A stretch of 64,000 nucleotides of DNA, from assembly GCA_004026145.2 (NCBI GenBank), contig CP034991.1, forward strand, positions 13,802,142 through 13,866,141, read 5' to 3'. Below, piece after piece: positions 32,474-44,690 of the stretch; positions within the stretch are counted from its first letter, which is position 1; each line of letters begins with the position of its first letter. Source of the stretch: Takifugu bimaculatus (lineage: Eukaryota > Chordata > Actinopteri > Tetraodontiformes > Tetraodontidae). The notes under the pieces were generated by a model. It ran no database searches and was not told the origin of the DNA. It saw only the letters and a list, made by a program, of their open reading frames with translations. The position numbers were made by a program, and so were the translations under genes.

Positions 32474-35400
32474 CTGGTTTACGTCCTCTCTGCTGATGAG
32501 GAAATCCGACGTGGCCGGGTCTTTATTGGCAGCTCCTTCCTTCCTTCCCACCTGGATGGTGTCTGATTGGGACTCATCCTGCCTTCGTCTCCAGTCTTCA
32601 CCCTCTGTAACCGACTCTTCTGGCTTCTTTATTGCTCCGGTTGGTCGACCAATCCTGTAGTCTGAGTCTGTTCTCTGCTCTTGTTAACGGCTCCATGAGT
32701 TCCGAGGCGTGACCCTGCGAGTGACCTTTGATTCCACTTACTCACCAGAATCGATGGCGGCAGACATCAGACGGATTCAGGCGCTAACAGAGAAGCTAAT
32801 TAACCAGAAAATCTCATCATCATCACACAAATGTAATTATACGGGTTTAATTTCTTTATTGCTGCTGATACAGTTGTAGTCAGTCAGAAGTCCAATTTGG
32901 TGGATGTGTAATGTCATTTTCACCTTTACGTGAGTGTAAACCTATGTTATCTAACGCTTGGCAGCATATTTAGACATGAAGCAGTAAAATTCACCTGTAA
33001 TTCTCAATAGAGGCATTTAATTGTAGGTCTGATCGTGCTATTTGATTGGATTTGGTTGCCATTTTTACCTCGATTGTTGACAGCGTTCCTTCTTTTTAAA
33101 TGAGCCCCACAAATATACTCCGTGCGTAGTAGTCAGCGTTGCCCCGGCAACAACAGATTGCAAAAGCAAACTGTTTAATGAGGATATCGTATTCAGTAAT
33201 CTCCCTTTTTTTATATTCACATGTCACGTGACACCAGGGGCGCGTGGTGGTTGTGGTGGTGGGGGGGAGGGGGGTCTTTACAATAATGCTAATATTAGCT
33301 TAAACGTAATGACATGTTTCAAAGCGTTTCTGAGTTTGACTTCAGGTTTTTGCTCGTGGTGGCTCCAGTTTGATTGACTTTGAACCGCCCACACTATTTC
33401 CCCTCCAGCTGACTGGATAATGTTCTGGTGCAGAGTTCTGCTGATTCCCCCCCAATCCCCCCCGCAGAATTCCATTTCCTGGTGATGTTATTATGATTGT
33501 AATTACAGCCCCACCATATTGAACATGGCGCAATTAAGACGCTCACATGTGAGCGCTGAAAGAAATGTCCCGACGCCTCCAAAAGGCCGACCGCGACCGA
33601 GCGCTGGCCATTCTTCCCTGTTCAAGGTGCCGTGGTTCTGGCGGCTGAACAAATCCATTATTTCCTGCTGAAAAACTCATAATTCCTAAGCTCATTAGCG
33701 TGCCCGTGTAGGAGCTTTGAGCAGTTTCCTGTTGGCCCAGTTTCCTGAAAGTCGAGAAGAGTTTGGAAACTTCAGTCTTTGACCTTCTGAGATGACGTTT
33801 GTCCCCTATATCTGAGTCCTTTAAAATAACCTTTTAAGCTTGATTTTCATCATCTTATTTACCTTTTTCCAGCTAGCAAATACATAAATTCCAGCCAGAG
33901 GCTGCTGAAGGACTTGGGGAATTTCCTCTAGATGCCAGTAGGGGGCAGAAGTGATCCACATGACGGGCTGTGTCTAATCCAGTCCTTTCTATCTATTTTG
34001 GGGCAGAAGGTGCAGCAGGGGAACACTTTTAAGCTCCACCGCCTCTGTAGACCCGGAACCGTTGGGAGGACGCTGCAGCTCCAAGGTCAGCCATCGACCG
34101 CGGTTCCTCGCCGCAGCCACTCTCGCCGGTGACGGCTAGACTAATTGGCTTTAGTTTCCCTCAGAGGTGGAGTGACAGCCCCTCTGGAATAGCTGGGATG
34201 TAGCGTCCCGTACGGGTGAGCGGCTCTTTGAGTGGGTGTCGCCCGCGTCTGCTTTCATTGCTGTGTTTGTTGTAGAGGTCATGAGGCGCCGCCAGTAGGA
34301 GCTTAGTCACTCAGAGACTTCTTGCCAGCGATGAACAGAGTTTGGATCCCAGGCTCATTTGCATCCGTCAATAAGGTTCCGAGTGTAAAAACTTGTAAAC
34401 ATCGTGAAGGATTAGCATAAATCGAGAGGATTTTTTACCTTGACCCGGGTGGAGACGACCCCGCCGTCTGTCTGATAGCCACCATCTGTCATCGAGTGAA
34501 TCTGCACACGAGTTCAAGCCCGCAGATATGAGCAAGTGCTCGCCGCCAAGTCTGCAGTATCGCTAAACGTATCCCCACTCACACTGATTTAAGGTTTACT
34601 GTCAGAAAAAAACCCATTCTAGCTACCAGCGTCAACAATCATTTATCTTATCTGTTTTAGATCACACAGGCCGCTGTGGGCTAGCTACACGTTCAGGCCC
34701 CTCAGACACAAGCTAATATTAACATGCTAGCCTATGTTAATGTTAATAAATTTGTCTGTCACCAGAGGATGGCAGCACAGACAACCTAGCCTGAATGGAA
34801 TTTGAAGATGCAGAAATGTATTTTGAAGGGACAGCTAATGCTACATTCACAGCCCAACGGGACGCCGAGCTAAGGCTTCCATATGCAAGCGTGGATGAAG
34901 GATGAAGGTGATGAGCAGAAGGAATCCACAGGTATAACCTTGTTTACAGGGACGTGTGCGTTCTCCGCCCGTGTTATAGTCCCTCTGGGACTGAGCGCCG
35001 TTTCCACCAGAGTAACAGCTGAAGGCTTCAGACCAAAAACGCTCATGAATTTTTCATATTTTGCACCTTCGCTTGTTAGCGGTTCATGCCGCGTCACTTG
35101 CTAGTTACCGCCATATGCAAAGCGGGAATACATGGGGGGTGTGACAGTTTGTTTGTGGAGCACCCTCAGCCGGCGCCGCCTCCAGCATGGCGGCAGCACA
35201 TGAAAAGCTGTGGCGTCGGCGTGGCGCAGCGCAGCGACGGGTGTCAGCCACAAAACACAAATGGCTGCTGCGAGGACGCCATCTTCACGTACGTGAGTTC
35301 TCACGTACGTCTGAGTATCCTCCAGCTGGTGTTCAGGAAGATGAGAGGAGCTCCCAGAACGGCGCCTCCGTGCATCGCACCGACAGCTTGCTGCATGTTT

Positions 35401-38400
35401 ACAGAGGTGCAACAGGTCTTTTCCATCACAACAACCCCTGGCGGCTCACAGGAGGCGCCACAGGTGGAGGGACGAAGATCAAACCATTAAGATCTGACGA
35501 GAGCGCGAGAAGATTTCAAAGGGCGGACCTCACTCAGCTGGTGAGGTCAAAGGTCAAAGACCAATGGAGACTCTGGAGGAGCATCATCGTCTAATCAGGA
35601 GCATCCTTCGAAAATGTAATTCCAGAGTTTCCTAAAAGCTCCGAACCAGCTGGGACAAGATGAAAATGTGGCGAGAGGAGCCGTTTTCTTTGTTGTGGGA
35701 ACCATCTGCGTCCGTGACGTGCGCAGGTCTTAAGCAGTTCCGCTCCAGTCTGAACGTAAGCGAGAGCAGATGTCATCTCTTCATCCGGCCGTGCGTCCTT
35801 CCCCTCGTCCCTCATTAATGATTAGCTCTGAAGGCTTCCGTCATGACATGGAGCAACAGATTGTGATTGATGGGCGCAGCGTCTGCTGAGACGTGGGTGG
35901 ACGAGGTGGCGACAGGGCTGACGGCCCGTTAGCAGATGGTTGGTGATATCGAGCCATAGCCTCACTCCGCGTAGGTTAATTAGCCTGATAAGTGGGGAAA
36001 AAAAACTAGTTGGCTTTAGAAGTCGTGTGATGGTTCTGTTCATGGTCACCATTTGTCTTTCAGCACGGCACAGTCGGCCCGCCGCAGGTCTCGACCCGAT
36101 TAAAACAGAAGTTAGCATGAAAGCGCGCTGCTAAACCGACAACCAGCTCTTAAAACCCCGAAACTCACGCAAGAGGTTCGGCAAAACACTTGAAATTATT
36201 CTACGCCCCACTGCAGGCTTAAGATTATATCTGAGGGCGTCAATAACCACCTCACAGCGTCTGACAGCGTGATGGGCTGCAAAAGGTAGTCATGGTAACG
36301 GACGACAAAAAACCGAGGGGAAATGGCTGCTGCAGGAAGTGAATTTTGATGCATAGTTGACTGGCAGAACTGGACCAGTGGGAGCCAGATTAGCTCCAGC
36401 CCCCCAGTTTTAATGCATCTGTGTTTGAAATCAGCTTTAAATGAATAAAGTCATCAATTATACATGATAATTAATGTTGACAACCAAAGTTGCTAGTAGT
36501 TATATGAACGTCTTACTGCCATGGCAACGGAAATTGCGATTAGCATAACGCATGTTGAAGTGAAACTCAAAACCGGACCTGAGAGACGCCGATGCTGCTT
36601 CTGTTTGGAGACACGCTTAGATTCCTTCAGAACCAAAAATAAAAATCCTCAAACGAACATGAAATCCTCCTGGAAGCTGTGCGGGTGTAATTTTTGGAAG
36701 CTAGCACAGTTGGCAGCAGCCCAGGATCTCGCTCGTTGTTTCTGTAGATCAAACAGTCGTCGGCGCCCCGCTGGCGCGCCATCACACCCTGGCAGAGCGG
36801 CGGCGGCCGTCCCGCTGCTGCAGGAAACCCGTCGCGCTCTTTGCTCTTAGACAGGTTTATCAAAGGTGAACCCGCAGCGCTAACGCTAGCGCTAGCGCTC
36901 ACCCAGTTTGTGTCCAACATCAGATGTTCCATTGGTTCAGAACGCCTGCCGCCGTCGCCGGGGTCCAATTTGCATACAGATGGCGGATCTCTTTTCCGTT
37001 GTTCTTAGAAAGATGAATTAGAATCGGCTGAACGTGCAGACGATCGTCTCATCAAAGTCGGGTTTATTATTACGAGCTCAACCGCTCGAGTCCAAACAGG
37101 CGGACATCACAGAGGAGGCGGCCGGGCTTCAAACGTGGGGCGTGATCGGAGGAAGCAGGAAGCTGCTGGCGGAACTGAATAATGCAGGAGGGTGATCAGA
37201 ACCCACCCAGAACTGCGATGCTTCCCCTGCAGCGCCGCCCTCCCACCAGCAGCCTGATACCACTGCACGCATGCACCGTGCAGAGGTGCCTCGGAAACAG
37301 CTGGAAGGAGCCGTCTGCGCCCCAGCTGTGGCCCCGTGAACCCTCGTTGTTGGAGTTCGTCCACCTTTGATATGCAAACGGTTTTCCTCAACACGAAATC
37401 GGGTCAAACGCGACACCTGCGACATCGTTTTGAGCGTCGCCCTTCACTTTTAGCCTTCCAGCCTTTCCTCATTGCTGATATTCCTGATGTTTTTCCACGA
37501 TTAAATATTGATTAAAAAGTTGGAGGCAAACATCAAAGCAGAGCGTTGCGCTCAGCTTTTAGCATCCTGCTGCTTCCACTTTGGTTTTCCAGTCAGCTGA
37601 ACAGCCTCCCGACGGCTGAGGGGAGCCCTTGTTTTATTTTGAGTCTGTCAGATCAGCAGCTTCCTCTGAAGAAGATGAAGGTGGCAAAACTGCGAAGGTG
37701 GAAGACTGCGTGTTTCATCCCGAAGGGGCGATCCGAAGATCTTCGCCGGGATCTCTGGCACCCGAGCGGGCGGAAATTAAAGAGAAGCTTTAATGTCAGT
37801 GTTCGACAGCCGGCCGTAAAGATCTCGCTCCTCTTCTTCACTCGTGGTTCTGGCTCATGTGTGAAGCTCACATTGGAGCAGATTCCTGTTGGTGCTGATC
37901 CAGAACCTTCAGCTCCAAGAGTCGATAACTAACAATGATGGAAAGTTTCTTAAAAAAGGGGCAAAAAATATAGTGGCTCCGAGTTTCCGCATCTTAATCC
38001 ATCACTGCTCACAACGGGCCTCTTCCATCAGGGCGTCGGGGCCCCGCGAAGCCGCTCCAGAATCTCAGATCCTCATTGATCGCTCAGAGCTGGAGGGACT
38101 GAACCGTGATGATCACGTCATTATCGCCTTGTTGCAATGATCGGTTGTCATGGAAACGGATCAAAATGCAGCAAAACATGGATTTCTCTGATTCCTACTT
38201 GGATCATCTCTTCTCTTGGGTCAGGTCAGCAACTGCTGGTGCCCGGGCCCCGTTTTGGCCGCAGAATCTTCGACACGCTGGCAGAAAGTTCTTGAATTAT
38301 TTTTCAATTTCTGCTCTCTGCTCTCTTCTGTTCTGATTCAGCTTCAGGATCTAAATTTGATGCCTGTTGGTCCCTTAAAAGCAAACTAAGCCTTAAATGA

Positions 38401-41400
38401 AGCGACCAGGTCCACTTCCTCTTACAGCGGCGGGTATCAAAATGGTTTTGTAATAATTGATGGTTTGCTGCATCCCGGCAGGACGTCTGACCCCGAGTCA
38501 GCAGCAGAAGCAGCAGGTAATAAGTGGAGGAGATCCTTGCTGTGCATTATTGATGAGTGTTGCTGCAGGAGCTCAGGCTGGGCTTGAACAGGTTCCTGCA
38601 GATGCTTCCTCATGTCAGCCGTCTGGGATGCCGCTACGAAAACCAGTGCAAACGCACGTCGACTCTACCTGGAGGGGGAGGGGTTTAAACGGGGCTCATT
38701 GGGTGGCCACCAGGTGTTTCTGGCTTCACCTCAGGACCTTGGACCCACCAGCAGCAGCTCTGTGGCTGCCTGCTGCTCTTTAGGTGAGAAACATCACAGT
38801 CCTGATGATGGTTAGCCCTTCAGACCCCGCCCCCTCCGATGGTTATTAGGTCCTGATGAGTAAACAGTGAGTTTCCACAAGTGAGGCTGCAGAAGAGGAC
38901 CACAGACTCCCGGCTGTGGGGTTCTGGGCCTGTTCATGAGCAGTTTGGATTTGATTGGATATCTAATCTGGCTGAACACTCGCCAGCTCTCACCAGCACC
39001 CGAGCTAGGCTGCTCCTGTTTAGCTATTCAGGTCAGGATAGTCGGTAACCCTCTATGTGGCTTGATCGCCACAGAAGGGTGGCGCGTGTCTGAGCGGAGG
39101 GGCGTGTCTCGTGGATGGGCGTGTCCGGTGGTGGGTGACAGCTGTGTTAGCTTAGCAAGCTATGTGAAGTGAAGCATTATAGCACTGCAGGTATCCACAG
39201 AGTATGGTGCCTATCAAAAGGCTTTGGTCCTATTCAAGGTTTCTCCCCATTCAAAGGGAGTTTTGTCTGGCCAGTGTTGCTTGTTCAGGGTCTGGGTGAT
39301 GTGGACAAGACTGAGCCTCAATGGCTGATGAGATTTCACCCACTTTCTTTTTCTCAAAGCAAAAATGAAGCAGCCTGACGGAGGCGTCCGCCTGTGAGCC
39401 CGTCACCGTTTTCGCTAACACCTAAACAGTCACCTCGGCAGACCTCATTAACTGGAAGCGCCACTGTGAGGAATCAGCTGTGCTTCTCGCCACGATTCTG
39501 CATCAATCACCGCACGTCTGTCGGCTGCGAGACGCTCGGCGGACGCAAATGAAAATGGAAACGCGCAGAGAGAGTTGGATGAGACAGGAAGTCCGCTTAT
39601 TCAAGCCCACCAAAGTGGGCGGCACATTTAACGCTTGGAAACTGGTTCAGTTTTGCGAAGATTAAACATTTTTTTTTCTCAGATCTACATGGAAACATGG
39701 AACCAGTTAGCTAACTAGTTAGGCGCTACAGCCTCGTTTCTGGGCTAGGTGGGTTCCTAAAAGTTCTCTTTTAAGTTTCTCTAATATAAATCTGCACTGA
39801 TGCAAGTTGATGAATTTTCCAGCAACTGTGACAGAGTTTGCATTTGTTTACTAGAATAAAACCCACCTGAACATTTGAGACGGAGCGGAAAGACAATAAT
39901 TGAACGGCAGAAATGTTGGCATAGGCTAATCCCGGGGTGGTTTTCGATGTGTCCGGGGAAATGTAACCTGTTTAATGAGGGCCGGCTGAAACGTCCTGGC
40001 CTGTGGAATCCGCCCCTGTCCAGGGAATGACTTCTGGGCATCCCAGACAAATGCTACCGGATCTCTTGATCTTCAGGAATCGATCCACGTCTGAGCGGGT
40101 TAATTAATTGTGAGCGGCACGGCGGCAACATTATAGCGAGCGAGCGGAGGGACTGTTTGAGCTGCAGATGGCGGAGAGCAACCAGGCGTCCTCAGGCTGC
40201 AAACGGATGAGCTGGAGTGTGATGTGCAAACGAATGAAGCAGCCGAACGAGCCACAGATGCTCATCAAAGGTTTAATTATCACTCAGGAGCGGCAGAAAA
40301 AAAGTGATCGACTGTATTTGATTAGCATGTGCGGCATGCTCATGCCTGTCAGGTCAAGTTCCCCCGTTAGCTTTAGCAGGGACTTCCTGTTAGCCTTTAA
40401 AGTGAAGTACCAGGTGAACGCTCGGCACAGGGGGCGAGAAGTTCAGGGTGTTGCAGATGTTGGCAGATGTGGACAGCGGTTCCTCGGAAGATGGCGCTCA
40501 GGTGCAGCTCCTCCGTGTTAAACGCTGCAGCTGCAGGAACAGGAACCTCCTGAAGCTGGAAAGAACTTGACTGCTGCTGTTCCTCTCAGAGCTGCTCTCT
40601 GGGCTCTTCACTCGCTCTTCACCAGTCGAGCCGCTGTTGAGGCATCGTTCCCGTATGTCTGCTCGGTGCCTTTCTCTGGAGGACACAGACGCCTTTTACA
40701 TCTTTCTCTTGGGTCCTCTTCATACGCTGCTGAATGTAGAAACCAGTGCCGGGGTGAAGCACACGGTCAGACACGTTGGGGCTTTAGCTCCTTTCCTGCT
40801 GGACCTTTGGCTTGAGTTTGCTGTCAGATGTCCTTTTGACTGCTTTCATAAGTGGAACCATGCTGCATCGAGGCATCTCCTCTGCAACCATGGTGGAGGT
40901 GCTTCATGTGACAGTTCGGGGACCTCAAGTGGAGGTTTTCCTCCCCGAGAGAGAGAAGATGTTTCATCATATCAGGTACAACATAGACCACAGAGAAACC
41001 TACAGGAGAACCACTCAACAACTAAAACCACCGTAGCCGTTTCCTGCTGCATCTTGGAGGTCATTCCTGTGTGTCTGAACCTTCACAGGTACGAGGCTGC
41101 ATCACCCGCGTCAGTGATGGAGCTGCATCTGTCTAATGATGGAGACAAATGGGGATGTTATTAGAGACGGAGATTTCTCTGCGAGCGTAGCGTAGCAGCG
41201 ACGAAGGTCTTTGGCATCGTGATGGAGCTCCTGAGTGTGTGAGCCTGGCAGGTGACCCGCTCCAGTCTCTCATCCAGGTTCTAATTCCCTCTTTATTGCT
41301 CTCCATTGGCACAGTTGAAGCTTCTTCCGTCTGTTCTGAAGTTTCCCAATGACTCGGGTTGACTGAATATAGATAAATTGCCGGGGGAGGAATTGTGCAA

Positions 41401-43643
41401 GCCTTGATAGAGCATCTATCTGTGCTGCTCTCCAGCAGCTGCCAGCCAAATGAGACCTTGAGAAGCTGTGGGCCTTTTCCTCCTGTTCATTGTTTGCCGC
41501 TTCATATTTCCTCGCGTGGGCGGAAACATCAGCCGGCATCAGTTGAGGAGCTAACGAGGAGCCGCTGCTAAAAGCTGACGGATGCGCTCAGTTTGCTGAT
41601 ATTGTTGCTGCTGACATGAGATCAGAACCCACTCATAGTTTTAAACAAGAAACCAAAAGATATCTTTACCTTAAATATGTGGAACCTTTGACGAGACATG
41701 AAGGCGCGCAGCACCGTCCTGGCTGAGGCCCTGCGGAGCCGCTGTGGAACCATCGGCTGCTCCTCAGAACCTCTGACCTGCTGCACTTTCATTGCTCTCT
41801 TCAGGTGTTGCTGACATGCACAGGTGAGACCCCCCCAGCCACAGCTCTGCAGGTCTGGGTTCACACTTCATCCACACAACACAATGAACTGGTTCTACTG
41901 ATGAAACCCACATTTCTTAGGAGGATTTGAGATATCCATTCTCCAATGCAGCAAAATCCCCATGGCGACTGAATATTGATGTTCTCTGGCAGTTGCTGCT
42001 GTTTCTCACACAGAGTAGCAGATCCTGGTCCTGTTGGGCTATTTCAGCCCCCTCTCCTGGTGTACTGGCCCGTCTCCTGGTAGCACCTACACACCCTTTA
42101 ACTCCACATGTATGCATTTTCCATCTTGGAGGAGCTAAACTACCTGAACAGAGAGCATATGCTAATGTTAATGCTAAATTGTTCAAGATGTTCATTATAT
42201 ATTATCATTTTAAGTCTTCTTGGCTAAAGAGCTGAAAGTACTTGAGGTCGGATTTTTTATTCTCTCAAAAATGTAGCATGTTGCTAACAGTCTATCACCA
42301 AAAAAATAAGTCTTATTCTGTCTGAACACTCAAATGGCTTCACACCGATTAGTTTGAATAGATCATGAACAGATAAATTATCTGCTGCAAGTTCATAAAA
42401 ATTTAAACATAATTATTTGTGGTATATATTTGTATGATTATAAGATTCTAACCAAAGATATGAAACAGGAAGTGTTTATTTTAATGCACAAAACATTTAA
42501 TTTAATCCAGCCGAGTGAAATGATCAACTAAAATCCACAAATTCTGAAGTTGCAATTTAACCTTTTACCTGAGATTTGTTTTTGTTGTAATTAAAATGTC
42601 TGCTGAACCAGAACATGCTGCTGGAACATGTAAAACCAAGAGGGGAACCTCAGACACGAGGAAGTGATCAGCCACATTAGAACCACCAATGACGATGAAG
42701 TTGATGGTGATAGCATCAAAGCTAACTGTTTCTGCTGCTGTTTCCCTCGTTAACGTGGCCTTATTCCCCGAGTCCACATTTGGTTGATTGATATCCTGCC
42801 TTCACTGTTGTGGTTTCAGCTAATGTTTTAGCATGCTTACAATGCAGGAGTACTAAAAGTGAAGGTTTCAGGTGAGTTTGTGTTTGGAGAACGTTATCCT
42901 CAGCAGGCTAGCATGATGTTGGCACTGAGAGAGCGGAGACGAACGCTGCTCTTCATACCTCTGAGGGCTGCAACTCTTGGGCTGATTAGCGCCCTGAGGA
43001 TGACGAGCTGAACCGTTCTAATGCCGCCATTACTCAGAGCGGAGCGTGCCACTCCACTAAATACGCGCATCAAACGTGAACAAAGTGGGAGCAATTATTC
43101 CAAAGACTGGTTCAGACACCCGGAGGGAAATTATGGCCTTCAGAAGCTTTTCTGCTCCAGTGTGATGATGCATATCGCTGCGCTATTAGGGAAGAAGAAG
43201 AGGGGTCAACGAGACGCCATCTTCTGTCTGAACGATGTTTAAAAACCTTTGGATGTGTAAATAAGGTTCTCCTCAAAGGCTGGAGTCAAAACAGTTTCCA
43301 GAAAAACCTTTTGGAGAGGCCTCCAGGGTTCTGTGGAGGAGAGGGCTCCAGTAAGAACCCTTGTGTGATCATTAAGACGATTCTTGACTGAAACATTTAT
43401 GGGTCTGATCTGAATATTAAGGTGCTGTTGGAGTAGGTCAGGAAGTCCTGGAAATGGTTCTGTATCGTGTTCTGGAGGTAACGTGTGAAGTAATGGATCA
43501 ACAGATAAAAGAGAAGAGCCTCCACCGCAATGGTCACATGATGACCACTGCTTCTCCACATGCTTCTCATCCACCATCTTGATTATTTCACTCTCACATC
43601 ATCATCCTCTTTTTCCACTGAAGGCATCTCCATCATAGACACC
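32474..43643. other. Long non-coding stretch, no gene recognised
   Basis: Unique sequence, clearly richer in G+C from about 33500 than the left part of the window. It contains two perfect palindromes (33540-33555, 36884-36897), a duplicated ACGTACGT motif (35285-35310) and gene-like open frames (35086-35594, 40637-41164) without domains. No exon, RNA gene or transposon could be supported. A short stretch at 33590-33730 and one at 41270-41530 read like regulatory sequence but this is only an impression. Confidence 0.45.
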
Positions 43644-43683
43644 ATGATGATGATGATGATGATGAGGATGATGATGATGATGA
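43644..43683. repeat. (GAT)n trinucleotide array
   Basis: About 13 ATG/GAT units with one AGG interruption. Confidence 0.95.
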
Positions 43684-43807
43684 CGGTCCTCTCACACCAG
43701 CGAATTCTGAGAATGACCTGTAGTGACCTCCTCGGATTCCATATGATCAGTCCTAGTTTCTTTTATTTACTTAGAGTTTTGAGAAGAGTGCTGTTATTCC
43801 TTCCTCT

Positions 43808-43852
43808 GTGTGTGTGTGTGTGTGCGCGTGTGTGTGTGTGCGTGTGTGTGTG
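43808..43852. repeat. (GT)n microsatellite with CG interruptions
   Basis: GT run containing GCGC and GCGT steps. The minus-strand His-Thr peptide over it is a repeat product. Confidence 0.95.
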
Positions 43853-44562
43853 CTGAAGCGAGATCAGCAGCTGTCGGGCAGCAGGAGGTCGACACTAACA
43901 GATGAATATTAAGAGGGATGAAAGAGACTAAATCCTGATCACACACTGGGAGCTGTGGAGGAGCTGACTGGGCTTGTACTGGGATCCAGACCTGCAGTGG
44001 TAACCTGCCCCCCCCCCCAGCCCCTCCCCATGAGCAACAGCTGCTGCAGTGAAACTCTGGCCAGCAGGAATAAAACCTCCACTGGTTCTGATCCAGTTTG
44101 AAGCAGATGAGCAGTAGAGCAGATGTGCAGGTGGAGCGTGCACGTGGGAGAGAGAGAGAGGAGCAGGAAAGAAAGTGCTGTAACTCTACTTCCATCCCAT
44201 AATCATGCTGTAGCGCACCTCTTCCCCTGAATGTAATTACTGCAACAGTGACGCAACGGCGGCACCAAAACTGATGAGAGCTGATGTTTGTGGGCTCATT
44301 TCAACCTTCCTGAGACCAAATCCATCTGTAATAATCCGCTTTCTGACAGCAGGTGGAGCAGGAGGCGCTCGAACTCGCAACCCCAGGACCACCAGGTCAC
44401 CCGCTTCGTCTTTACATGAGGTCACATGACCAACATCAAGCTCAAACACGAGAACAAGACGACGGTTAAACAACCTTTGAACTCATCACACTGCTAGCGT
44501 TTATTAGCATTTAGCTAACTTTTCCTTTGTGATGAATGCAAAAATAGACTGAGACTGTTTTA

Positions 44563-44690
44563 ATCTCTCTCTCTCTCCATCTCTCTCTCTCTCCATCTCT
44601 CTCTCTCTGTCAGTATCTCTCTCTCTCCATCTCTCTCTCTCTGTCAGTATCTCTCTCTCTCTGTCAGTATCTCTCTCTCTCTGTCAGCAT
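44563..44690. repeat. Compound CT-rich tandem array
   Basis: CT runs are divided at near-regular intervals by CCAT (left half) or GTCAGTAT (right half), giving nested units of 16 and 20 bp. The whole stretch is strongly pyrimidine-rich on the plus strand. Confidence 0.93.

Noticed and set aside
32207..32660. Hydrophobic frames resembling a multi-pass membrane protein
   Set aside because: The hydrophobic part is exactly the 17-bp minisatellite; all three frames look alike, which a real gene would not show.
40637..41164. 175-codon plus-strand open frame
   Set aside because: No known domain, and an overlapping different frame is also open. No evidence for a gene.
44340..44410. Minus-strand sequence with a B-box-like GCGAGTTCGAGC, suggesting a tRNA-derived SINE
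   Set aside because: No foldable cloverleaf, A-box not convincing, and no tail or target duplication.
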